A stretch of 20,249 bases of DNA, from NCBI GenBank assembly GCA_013003675.1, contig JABDIP010000137.1, positions 1-20,249 of the forward strand, written 5' to 3'. This document shows, in pieces, positions 14,085 through 20,249 of this stretch. This DNA is from Inquilinus sp. GTDB lineage: Bacteria > Pseudomonadota > Alphaproteobacteria > DSM-16000 > Inquilinaceae. How positions within the stretch are numbered: position 1 is the first letter of the stretch; each line of letters starts with the position of its first letter. The position numbers were made by a program, and so were the translations under genes. Under the pieces are notes generated by a model. It ran no database searches. It was not told the origin of the DNA and saw nothing but the letters and a program-made list of their open reading frames with translations.

Positions 14085-15629
14085 CTATCCGGTGACGCTC
14101 AGCGCGACGAAGCGCAGGTCGCCGTCACGGTCGATCAGCAGCAGCACCGAGCGGCGTCCGGCCTCGCGCGCCTCCTCGACCATGCGGGCGACGTCGGCGG
14201 CGGAGGTCACTTTCTCCTGGCCGATCTCGATGATCACCTCGCCGGGGCGCAGGCCCTTTTCTTCCGCGGGGCTGCCCGGCACCACCTCGGTGACCACCAC
14301 GCCCTCGGTGCCGGGCGTGATGCCGTACTGACGCAGCAGATCGTCGTTCAGCCCGGACAGCGACAGGCCCAGCTCATCCAGATCCTGGCTTTCCGGAACC
14401 GGCTCTCCGGGTTCGGTGAGACCCGCCAACAGGCCCGCCTCTTCCGCCGCCTCGAGCTCGCCCAGGGTGACCCGAAGCGTCTCCATCCGGCCCTTGCGCC
14501 AGACCTGCACGGCGACCCGCTGATTGACCGGCGTCTCCGCCACCAACCGCGGCAACCGGCGCATCTCGGTGACCGGCCGGTTGTTGAAGCGCAGGATCAC
14601 GTCGCCCGGCTCGACACCGCCATCGGCCGCCGGACCGCCCTCGTTGACGCTGGCGACCAGCGCGCCCTGGGTGTCCTGCAGGCCCAGATTCTCGGCGATC
14701 TCCTCGGTCACGCTCTGGATGCGGACCCCGAGCCAGCCGCGTCGGGTTCGGCCGAACTCGATGATCTGATTGACGACGTTCTCGGCCAGCTTGGACGGGA
14801 TGGCGAAGCCGATGCCGACCGAGCCGCCGGACGGCGAATAGATGGCGGTGTTGATGCCGATCACGTCGCCCTGCAGGTCGAACATCGGCCCGCCGGAATT
14901 GCCGCGGTTGATCGAGGCGTCGGTCTGGATGAAATCGTCATAGGGCCCGGAATTGATGTTGCGCTGCTGGGCGGAGATGATGCCCGCGGTGACGGTGCCG
15001 CCCAGGCCGAACGGGTTGCCGATCGCGATCACCCAGTCGCCGACCCGCATGTCGTCGCTGTCGCCGAACCTGACCGAAGGCAGCGGCCTGGTCGGCTCCA
15101 CCTTCAGCACGGCGATGTCGGTCTTCTCGTCGACGCCGACCAGTTCGGCGATCAGATTGGTGTCGTCCTGCAGGATGATGGTGATCTCGTCGGCGCCCTC
15201 GATGACGTGGTTGTTGGTCACCACATAGCCGCTGGGATCGACGATGAAGCCGGAGCCGAGCGACGTCGCCTGACGGCCGGGCTGGCCGCGTTCGTCTTCG
15301 CGGCGGTCGAAGAAGTCCTTGAAGAACTCCTCGAACGGCGAGCCCGGCGGGAATTGCGGCAGTTCCGGCGAGCCGCCGCGCTGGGCCGTCGTCATCCGCT
15401 GGCTCGTGGAGACGTTCACCACCGCCGGCAGCAGCCGCTCGGCAAGGTCGGCGAAACTGTCCGGCGCCGGGGCGGCGCGGGCCACGGAGGCCAGCGAGAG
15501 GATCGCCGCGACCAGGGTCGCCGCGATCAGCCAAACGGAGAGCTTCACGCGCTGCGCCAGGTCGGCATCGGCGGCCCGGGCCTGTGCGCACGGCCGCCGC
15601 GTCGGCGGCACCATCGGACGGTGGATCAA
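14085..15629 (-). CDS. degP: Do-family periplasmic serine protease/chaperone (DegP/DegQ type)
   Basis: An HtrA-family protease that degrades or refolds misfolded envelope proteins in the periplasm, 514 aa. An Arg-containing N-terminus and hydrophobic segment (about 31-50) end at ARA-AP, giving export or a membrane anchor. The trypsin-like domain has the triad His141 (TNNHVIEG), Asp171 (KTDIAVLK) and Ser245 (RGNSGGP), plus the LA-loop motif SPFEEFFKDFF. Two PDZ domains follow: about 297-390 (WLGVRIQSVTEE) and about 415-512 (VVVTEVVPGSPAEEKGLRPGE). The TTG start at 15629 is preferred because AGGAG lies 9 nt upstream; the ATG at 15614 has no ribosome-binding site. It is downstream of hflK, hflC and the DUF2065 gene on the same strand, a common alphaproteobacterial neighbourhood of membrane quality control. 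degQ, or mucD as used in some genomes, are alternative names. Confidence 0.96.
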   Translation of the reverse strand: MIHRPMVPPTRRPCAQARAADADLAQRVKLSVWLIAATLVAAILSLASVARAAPAPDSFADLAERLLPAVVNVSTSQRMTTAQRGGSPELPQFPPGSPFEEFFKDFFDRREDERGQPGRQATSLGSGFIVDPSGYVVTNNHVIEGADEITIILQDDTNLIAELVGVDEKTDIAVLKVEPTRPLPSVRFGDSDDMRVGDWVIAIGNPFGLGGTVTAGIISAQQRNINSGPYDDFIQTDASINRGNSGGPMFDLQGDVIGINTAIYSPSGGSVGIGFAIPSKLAENVVNQIIEFGRTRRGWLGVRIQSVTEEIAENLGLQDTQGALVASVNEGGPAADGGVEPGDVILRFNNRPVTEMRRLPRLVAETPVNQRVAVQVWRKGRMETLRVTLGELEAAEEAGLLAGLTEPGEPVPESQDLDELGLSLSGLNDDLLRQYGITPGTEGVVVTEVVPGSPAEEKGLRPGEVIIEIGQEKVTSAADVARMVEEAREAGRRSVLLLIDRDGDLRFVALSVTG

Positions 15630-15638
15630 GTCGACCTT

Positions 15639-15643
15639 CTCCT
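15639..15643 (-). promoter_or_regulatory. Ribosome-binding site supporting the TTG start of the Do protease
   Basis: AGGAG on the minus strand lies 9 nt before the TTG at 15629. No comparable site precedes the ATG at 15614. Confidence 0.5.
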
Positions 15644-15787
15644 AACTCCTCAGGCCCTTCGTCCGCCATCGAGACGGGACCGAAGAGGCGCGGCATCCTC
15701 TTCCCGCCCATGCCTTGCGGGCAGCCATGCGGCCCCGGTTGCTTCTCGAAACCCGACCGCCGGCGCGCCCAAGGACGGGAGCGTTAA

Positions 15788-15801
15788 CCACGAATTCGTG
15801 G
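15788..15801. promoter_or_regulatory. 14-bp perfect palindrome upstream of the Do protease gene
   Basis: ccacgaattcgtgg is a perfect 14-bp palindrome next to an AT-rich patch (about 15802-15822) in the 295-bp gap upstream of the protease. In such GC-rich DNA the AT-rich block is a likely promoter region and the palindrome a possible operator. I could not fit convincing -35/-10 boxes, so this is tentative. The rest of the gap shows nothing else I can name apart from repeat copy 2. Confidence 0.3.
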
Positions 15802-15876
15802 ACCTTAAATATGGTTCAATTACGGCGTGCCGGCCAGCCCCCGCGCGATCCGGCGACGCCCGCCGAGGCTAGAGTA

Positions 15877-15908
15877 TTGTCCGCTCACGCGCAATCGGCA
15901 CCGGCCCG
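15877..15908. repeat. 32-bp dispersed repeat, copy 2
   Basis: This stretch, beginning ttgtccgctcacgcgc, matches 12543-12574 at 28 of 32 positions. It lies 16 bp past the stop codon of the DUF2065 gene, in the same orientation as copy 1 and likewise at the 3' end of a minus-strand gene. Confidence 0.6.
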
Positions 15909-15924
15909 CTCCCCCGCCCGGCGG

Positions 15925-16110
15925 TCAACCGCGCAGGGCGAAGACGAGCATCAGGCCAAGGACGATGGCGAGCAGACCGCCCAGACGCAGCGTCCCGTCC
16001 GGCACCGGCAGCACCGACGCCATCATGCGCTTCACCTGCCCCGGGATGGTGGCATAGAACAGACCCTCGATCACCAGCACCAGGGCGAGCGCCATCGCCA
16101 GATCGCTCAT
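15925..16110 (-). CDS. DUF2065 family small inner-membrane protein
   Basis: A 61-aa protein with two predicted membrane helices (about residues 3-21 and 41-59) joined by a short polar segment, YATIPGQVKRMMASVLPVPD. Length, helix spacing and the LR.GGL..I.LGL pattern match DUF2065 (YjeT-like), a family commonly encoded beside hflK/hflC. It starts 37 bp after the hflC stop on the same strand, so it is probably in the same transcript. Its function is not established; the context suggests a role with the HflKC-FtsH membrane-protease complex. No alternative start is needed: the ATG at 16110 gives the normal family length. Confidence 0.88.
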   Translation of the reverse strand: MSDLAMALALVLVIEGLFYATIPGQVKRMMASVLPVPDGTLRLGGLLAIVLGLMLVFALRG

Positions 16111-16147
16111 GCGTCAGCGCCCCGCCGGGCCGGCCGGCGACCCCCTG

Positions 16148-17026
16148 TCACCGCCGGCTGGGGGACGGCGGACCCTCGTTGAAGAAGCGGAAGAACTGGC
16201 TGTTCGGCGACAGCACCAGCGTGGTGTCGTCGGGGTTGAAGCTCTCCCGATACGCCTCGAGCGCCCGGTAGAAGGTGTAGAATTCCGAGTCCTGGCTGAA
16301 CGCCTCGCCGCGGATGCGGATCGCCTCCTCGTCGCCCTCGCCGCGCAGGATCTGCGACGACCGCTCGGCCTCGGCCAGCAGCACCGTGCGCTCGCGGTCG
16401 GCACGCGCGCGGATCTGCTGTGCCAGTTCCTGGCCCTGGGCGCGGAATTCGGCGGCTTCCCGCTCGCGTTCCGAGCGCATGCGGTTGAAGACGGAGTCGA
16501 CGGTATCCTGCGGCACATCGGCGCGCACGATACGCACATCGACGATTTCGATGCCGAGCGCCTGGGCGCGGCCGGACACGATGTCGCGGATCTCGTCCAT
16601 GATGCCGGCCCGCGCCTCGGACAGCACTTCGACCTGTGTCTTGGTGCCGAGCACCTCGCGCAGCGAGGCGATCATGAAGGTGGACAGCCGCTGGGTCGCC
16701 ACCTCCTCGTTGTTGACCGCCTGGAAGAACAGCAGGGGCTCCGCGATCCGGTAACGCCCGAAGACGTCGACGTCGAGGCGCCGCTGGTCGGCGAGGATCA
16801 GCTGCTCGACCGGCGGATCGACGTTCAGCACACGCTTTTCGTAGCGAACCGCTTCCTCGATGAACGGGATCTTGAAGTTCAGGCCCGGCTCCTGAATCAC
16901 GCGTTTCGGCTCGCCGAGCTTCACCACCAGCGCCTGTTCGCGCTGGTCGACGACGAAGGCGGCGCTTGCGGCGACAGCGCCGATGACAATCAGCACGATG
17001 CCGATGATGGCCAGTTTGACGTTCAT
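16148..17026 (-). CDS. hflC: HflC, SPFH-domain modulator of the FtsH protease
   Basis: An inner-membrane SPFH/prohibitin-domain protein that assembles with HflK into a large periplasmic cage around the FtsH protease and modulates its activity. The product is 292 aa. A single N-terminal membrane helix (about residues 5-26) precedes the SPFH domain, beginning VDQREQALVVKLGEPKRV and IQEPGLNFKIPFIEEAVRYE. EVLGTKTQVEVLSEARAGIM and EIVDVRIVRADVP are typical of HflC. A charged coiled-coil region (about 185-245, RMRSEREREAAEFRAQGQE) and the LSPNSQFFRFF ending complete it. The start overlaps the hflK stop by ATGA, indicating translational coupling. The DUF2065 gene follows after 37 bp. Confidence 0.96.
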   Translation of the reverse strand: MNVKLAIIGIVLIVIGAVAASAAFVVDQREQALVVKLGEPKRVIQEPGLNFKIPFIEEAVRYEKRVLNVDPPVEQLILADQRRLDVDVFGRYRIAEPLLFFQAVNNEEVATQRLSTFMIASLREVLGTKTQVEVLSEARAGIMDEIRDIVSGRAQALGIEIVDVRIVRADVPQDTVDSVFNRMRSEREREAAEFRAQGQELAQQIRARADRERTVLLAEAERSSQILRGEGDEEAIRIRGEAFSQDSEFYTFYRALEAYRESFNPDDTTLVLSPNSQFFRFFNEGPPSPSRR

Positions 17027-18144
17027 TGCTGCCCCCCCTGGGCCGACGGCCGTGCCCGCAACTGGTCGAGCGGCAGATAGGGCACGACCCCCTGGCCGCC
17101 ACTGCTCTCGTCGATGATGATCTTGTTCGCGCCCTGGAGGAATTGCTCCCAGGTCTCCAGATAGAAGCGCTGGGCGGTGACCTCCGGCGCGACGCGGTAT
17201 GACCGCAGCACGGCCAGGAATCGCGAGGCTTCACCCTGGGCGGTGGCCATCTCCTGTTCGCGATAGGCGGACGCTTCCTGGATCATCTGCTCCGCCTCGC
17301 CGCGAGCCCGCGGAATGATGTCGTTGCGGTACGCCTCCGCCACGTTGCGCACGCGCTGCTGGTCCTGGCGGGCGCGCAAGACGTCGTTGAAGGCGTCGAC
17401 CACCTGCTGCGGCGGATCGACCTTCTGCAACTGGACCTCGGTGATCTCCACACCGGCGCCGTACGAATCGAGCGTCTGCTGCACCAACGTCTGCACATCC
17501 GACTGGATCTTCAGCCGCGCCTCGGTCAGCGCGGGCTGGATCTCGGTACGGCCGATGATCTCGCGCATCACGCTCTCGGCGGTCAGCTTCACCGTCTCTT
17601 CGGGCGAGCGGATGTTGAACAGGTAGTCGGGTGCGCTGGCGACACGCCACAGGACCGTGAAGTCGATATCGATGATGTTCTCGTCCCCGGTCAGCATCAG
17701 GCTTTCCTCGGGGACGTCGCGGGTGCGCTGGCCGCCGCGCGAATCCGTGCCGCTCTGGAAGCCGATATCGATGCGGTTGACGCGGGTGACGCTCGGCGTC
17801 TCCACCGTGCCGACCGGCCACGGCCACCAATAGTTGAGCCCCGGTCCCTTCTGGCTGACGTATTCGCCGAAGCGGAGCTGCACGCCCTGCTCGTCCGGCT
17901 CGACGATATAGAATCCCGATATGCCCCAGCCGAGAATGGCCAGAAAGGCGAGGATCAGGAAACCGCTGAAGCCGCCGACACCCTTGGGCATCGCCTGCTT
18001 GAAGCGATCCTGTCCGCGGCGGATCATGTCCTCCAGATCCGGTGGGGTCGGACCGCCGCCGCGGCCCCACGGACCCTGACCGCCGCCACCGCCGCCGGAC
18101 CCCCATGGTCCGCCGCTGCCGCCCCCTTGATTGCTCCAAGGCAT
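17023..18144 (-). CDS. hflK: HflK, SPFH-domain modulator of the FtsH protease
   Basis: Partner of HflC in the HflKC complex that encloses and regulates FtsH. The 373-aa product has a Gly/Trp-rich cytoplasmic N-terminus (1-32, MPWSNQGGGSGGPWGSG and PWGRGGGPTPPDLED), a membrane helix (about 59-80), then the SPFH domain with FYIVEPDEQGVQLRFGEYV and GPGLNYWWPWPVGTVETP. IQLQKVDPP-type sequence (VQLQKVDPPQQVVDAFNDV) and a charged coiled-coil segment follow. LETWEQFLQGANKIIID is the usual C-terminal motif. The ATG at 18144 has AGGGA upstream. It overlaps hflC by 4 bp and is divergent from mrp, with 139 bp between start codons that must hold both promoters. Confidence 0.96.
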   Translation of the reverse strand: MPWSNQGGGSGGPWGSGGGGGGQGPWGRGGGPTPPDLEDMIRRGQDRFKQAMPKGVGGFSGFLILAFLAILGWGISGFYIVEPDEQGVQLRFGEYVSQKGPGLNYWWPWPVGTVETPSVTRVNRIDIGFQSGTDSRGGQRTRDVPEESLMLTGDENIIDIDFTVLWRVASAPDYLFNIRSPEETVKLTAESVMREIIGRTEIQPALTEARLKIQSDVQTLVQQTLDSYGAGVEITEVQLQKVDPPQQVVDAFNDVLRARQDQQRVRNVAEAYRNDIIPRARGEAEQMIQEASAYREQEMATAQGEASRFLAVLRSYRVAPEVTAQRFYLETWEQFLQGANKIIIDESSGGQGVVPYLPLDQLRARPSAQGGQQ

Positions 18145-18190
18145 CTAGTCGTTCCCTGCTGCTTCGCGTTGCCGGCCGTTAGCCGGCCTT

Positions 18191-18219
18191 TCTATCGCAC
18201 GGGCCGCACGCTATATCAA
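18191..18219 (-). promoter_or_regulatory. Possible sigma70-type promoter for hflK
   Basis: On the minus strand TTGATA (18219-18214) and GATAGA (18196-18191) are separated by 17 bp, placing a start site about 40 nt before the hflK ATG. The -35 box matches consensus at 5 of 6, the -10 box at only 3 of 6. An overlapping plus-strand tatatc (18212-18217) could serve mrp, but its -35 is poor. Confidence 0.3.
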
Positions 18220-18283
18220 AGCATCCTGGAGACAGCGGCGACGTGTCCCCGAGAATATTGGCGGCTTTACGGAGTTTTCAACC

Positions 18284-19462
18284 ATGGCGACGATCACGGA
18301 GAGCGTGGTGATGGAGGCGCTGCGGCGGGTCCGGGACCCGGACCGCGGCGACGACATCGTCGGGCTCGGCATGGTGTCCGGCGTCGCCGTCAAGGATGGC
18401 CACGTCCAGTTCGCCATCGAGGTCGATCCGCAGCGCGGCCCGAAGCTCGAGCCGTTGCGCCAGGCCGCCGCCACCGCGGTCGAGGCGCTGCCGGGCGTGC
18501 TCTCGGTGACCGCCGTGCTGACCGCCCATCGCCAGCCCGGCCCGGCATCGGCGCCCGGCGGCACCCCGCGGCCGACCGCGCCCGGCCAGGGCACCGGGCA
18601 CGGGCACGGGCACGGGCACGGCCACGCGCATGGCCAGGACCAGGCCCAGCGCCAGCTTGCCCCCGGGGTCGGCGCAATCGTCGCCGTCGCCTCCGGCAAG
18701 GGCGGTGTCGGCAAGTCGACCACGGCGGCCAATCTCGCCCTGGCGCTCGCCGCGCTCGGCCGGAAGGTCGGGCTGCTCGACGCCGATATCTACGGCCCCT
18801 CGATGCCGCGCATGCTGGGCATCACCGGCAAGCCCAACTCGGCCGACGGCAAGACCCTCGACCCGATGCAGCGATTCGGCCTCAAGGTCATGTCGATCGG
18901 CTTCATGGTCGACGAGGAGACGCCGGTGATCTGGCGCGGGCCGATGGTGCAGAGCGCGCTGACGCAGATGTTGCGCGACGTGAATTGGGGCGAACTCGAC
19001 GTGCTGGTGGTCGACATGCCGCCGGGCACCGGCGACGCCCAACTCACCATGGCGCAGCAGGTGCCGCTGGCCGGCGCGGTGATCGTCTCGACGCCGCAGG
19101 ACATCGCCCTGCTCGATGCCCGCAAGGGCTTGCGCATGTTCCAGAAGGTCGACGTGCCGGTGCTCGGCATCGTCGAGAACATGTCCTATTTCGCCTGTCC
19201 GCATTGCGGCGGCCGCACCGATATCTTCGGCCATGGCGGCGCCCGGGCGGAGGCGGAGCGGCTCGGCGCGCCCTTCCTCGGCGAGGTGCCGCTGCATCTC
19301 GCCATCCGCGAGACCTCCGACGCCGGCACGCCGATCGTCGTCACCGAGCCGGAGGGCGAACACGCCCAGGCCTACCGCCAGATTGCCGAGGCGGTGCTGG
19401 CCGGGCTGGCGGCGGAAGGCGGCGCCGCGCGACGCCAGGCGCCGAAAATCCTGGTGCAATGA
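18284..19462 (+). CDS. mrp: Mrp/NBP35-family iron-sulfur cluster carrier ATPase
   Basis: A cytoplasmic P-loop ATPase (ApbC/Mrp) that binds and transfers Fe-S clusters to target apoproteins. The 392-aa product has an N-terminal MIP18/DUF59 domain (about 1-80, VRDPDRGDDIVGLGMV), a Pro/Gly/His linker (about 83-128) containing GHGHGHGHGHAHG (105-117), and a ParA-like ATPase domain. That domain has the deviant Walker A SGKGGVGKST (137-146), DADIYGPSMPRMLG, the Walker B region VVDMPPGTGDAQL and the cluster-binding CxxC C305/C308 in ENMSYFACPHCGG. The ATG at 18284 has GGAG 9 nt upstream. It is divergent from hflK, a frequent alphaproteobacterial arrangement. The His-Gly linker is encoded by a hexanucleotide repeat and could bind metal; that role is inference. 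Confidence 0.96.
   Translation: MATITESVVMEALRRVRDPDRGDDIVGLGMVSGVAVKDGHVQFAIEVDPQRGPKLEPLRQAAATAVEALPGVLSVTAVLTAHRQPGPASAPGGTPRPTAPGQGTGHGHGHGHGHAHGQDQAQRQLAPGVGAIVAVASGKGGVGKSTTAANLALALAALGRKVGLLDADIYGPSMPRMLGITGKPNSADGKTLDPMQRFGLKVMSIGFMVDEETPVIWRGPMVQSALTQMLRDVNWGELDVLVVDMPPGTGDAQLTMAQQVPLAGAVIVSTPQDIALLDARKGLRMFQKVDVPVLGIVENMSYFACPHCGGRTDIFGHGGARAEAERLGAPFLGEVPLHLAIRETSDAGTPIVVTEPEGEHAQAYRQIAEAVLAGLAAEGGAARRQAPKILVQ
18595..18624 (+). repeat. In-frame hexanucleotide tandem repeat in mrp
   Basis: Four exact copies of cgggca (18595-18618) are followed by a one-mismatch copy, cggcca, and then decay (cgcgca). In frame this encodes alternating His and Gly. Being a unit of six, slippage would change linker length without a frameshift. 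Confidence 0.85.
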
Positions 19463-19618
19463 CCGGCGTGGCGTAAGACCACCGCGCCGCCCCATTCCGG
19501 TCCCAATTTCTGGTCATCTTGTCTGCTTCGTTCCGGCGGTGCCGGGTGCCGGCCGTCGAGGCCGGACCGGCCACGCGGTCGTCGGCAGCAGATGTCGGCA
19601 GCAGATGAAGGTGATCGG

Positions 19619-19966
19619 ATGACGGGTTTGCGGATGATGCGCGACGGCGGACGGCGTCGCCTGGCATTCGCGTCGCTCGGGCTGGCCCTGACGACCGCCA
19701 CGGCCGCCGCCGCCCAGGAGCGCAGCTTCACGATCCGCAACGAGAGCGAGGTCGCGCTGCAGTCGGTCTATGCGTCGCCGATCTACAGCAAGTATTGGGG
19801 CAGCGACCTGCTCAACAACACCCTGGCGCCGGGACAGATCCGCGAACTGCGGATGCGGAGCCAGGACGAGTGCTTCTTCGATCTGCGGTTCGAGGACGTC
19901 AACGGCCAGGAGACCAAGTTCTGGGCCGAGGATCTCTGCGCCCGCCCCATCCTCGAATACCGTTAG
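19619..19966 (+). CDS. Small secreted protein of unknown function
   Basis: A 115-aa protein with an N-terminal signal sequence (GGRRRLAFASLGLALTTATA, cleavage near AAA-QE at about 32) and a compact mature domain of about 83 residues. The domain begins RSFTIRNESEVALQSVYASP, contains YWGSDLLNNTLAPGQ and ends DECFFDLRFEDVNGQET followed by DLCARPILEY. Cys85 and Cys107 could form a disulfide in the periplasm. The pattern of a WG.DLL motif followed by C.(Y/F/W)D(L/I)R resembles small exported alphaproteobacterial proteins that I have seen annotated only as hypothetical. The ATG at 19619 has AAGGTG upstream; an earlier ATG at 19592 is less well supported. It lies 156 bp after mrp on the same strand and is followed by non-coding DNA. 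Function not assigned. Confidence 0.75.
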   Translation: MTGLRMMRDGGRRRLAFASLGLALTTATAAAAQERSFTIRNESEVALQSVYASPIYSKYWGSDLLNNTLAPGQIRELRMRSQDECFFDLRFEDVNGQETKFWAEDLCARPILEYR

Positions 19967-20000
19967 GGGGCCGTTGACACAACGCCTGCGGTCACCGTCG

Positions 20001-20079
20001 CCCTTCGTCTCTGGACAGGCTCGGGATGCGGAAGCTCAGGATTGCAGCATATTAGCCTCATCGTGAGCTTGCCGAAGGG
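20001..20079. repeat. Degenerate palindromic intergenic repeat
   Basis: The ends cccttcg...ggctcgggatg and catcgtgagcttgccgaaggg are imperfect inverted repeats of the cccttcg..aagctca..atgagg type, often dispersed between genes in GC-rich proteobacteria. It lies in the non-coding right end, past the small secreted-protein gene. No gene is supported anywhere in 19967-20249. Confidence 0.55.
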
Positions 20080-20200
20080 TGCAATGCCCCGGCGTCGGGA
20101 CACTTTCTGAGCACCCTGCCAAACCGGCTGCATCACAAACGCCCGATTCGGACTGCCTGTTTCCTTGCGCCATTGACCGACGCCTGCGGTTTCGGTGCAA

Positions 20201-20249
20201 CCCCCTCACCCTCCCGCTACGCGGGCCCCTCCCTCTCCCGCGAGGGGAG
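20201..20249. repeat. Partial copy of the dispersed repeat arm seen at 2250-2458
   Basis: ccccctcacc followed by a small cgctacgcg hairpin and ctctcccgcgaggggag reproduces the second arm at 2382-2458 (ccccctcacc, cgcttcgcg, ctctcccgcaaggggag). A middle section is missing here, and the copy is cut by the window edge. Confidence 0.65.

Noticed and set aside
18595..18624. CRISPR-like array
   Set aside because: The repeats are 6 bp, contiguous, without spacers and in frame inside mrp.
18278..19495. 405-codon minus-strand frame opposite mrp
   Set aside because: Mirror of the mrp gene; composition is shadow-like and no domain is visible.
19541..19566. Terminator hairpin after mrp
   Set aside because: Only a short ccggcc/ggccgg stem, no T-run, and common by chance in such GC-rich DNA.

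Overview
The window is gene-dense, GC-rich DNA with protein families and gene order typical of Alphaproteobacteria, most likely a Rhodospirillales-type organism. That placement is inferred from the neighbourhood hflK-hflC-DUF2065-Do protease beside mrp, the ilvB-ilvH...ilvC run beside miaA, and the divergent serB/miaA pair. No phylogenetic computation was possible. I see no rRNA, tRNA, CRISPR array, transposase or phage gene. Nineteen protein genes are supported and all look intact.

Left edge (48-2231): a secreted family-3 amino-acid-binding protein (minus strand) is divergent from a PLP enzyme of the D-threonine aldolase/D-serine dehydratase family (plus strand). A 0.2-kb inverted pair of dispersed-repeat arms follows (2250-2458).

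Branched-chain amino-acid block (2473-9701, minus strand): ilvB (acetolactate synthase large subunit), ilvH (small subunit), four consecutive multi-spanning membrane proteins, then ilvC (ketol-acid reductoisomerase). The four membrane proteins are diverged paralogues of one another. They share an ALW-type N-terminal motif, a conserved RLxLV...ALG...W..T.G..RL core and, in three of the four, a C-terminal EVF(D/E) ending. Their position inside an otherwise standard ilv operon is the most unusual feature of the window. Upstream of ilvB lies miaA (tRNA dimethylallyltransferase), divergent from serB (phosphoserine phosphatase).

Envelope quality-control block (11738-18144, minus strand): hflK and hflC (ATGA overlap), a 61-aa DUF2065 membrane protein, a Do-family periplasmic protease with two PDZ domains, a stand-alone TrpB2-type tryptophan synthase beta-like enzyme, and a small outer-membrane beta-barrel protein. 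mrp (Fe-S carrier P-loop ATPase with a His-Gly linker) is divergent from hflK, followed by a small secreted protein. The right edge (19967-20249) is non-coding and carries two dispersed-repeat fragments.

Together the genes cover branched-chain amino-acid synthesis, serine synthesis, tRNA modification, Fe-S assembly and membrane/periplasmic proteolysis: mostly housekeeping chromosome, with one accessory-looking membrane-protein array. Several starts are non-ATG (TTG for the protease and the barrel protein, GTG for miaA and two membrane genes); these were chosen from ribosome-binding sites or paralogue alignment.
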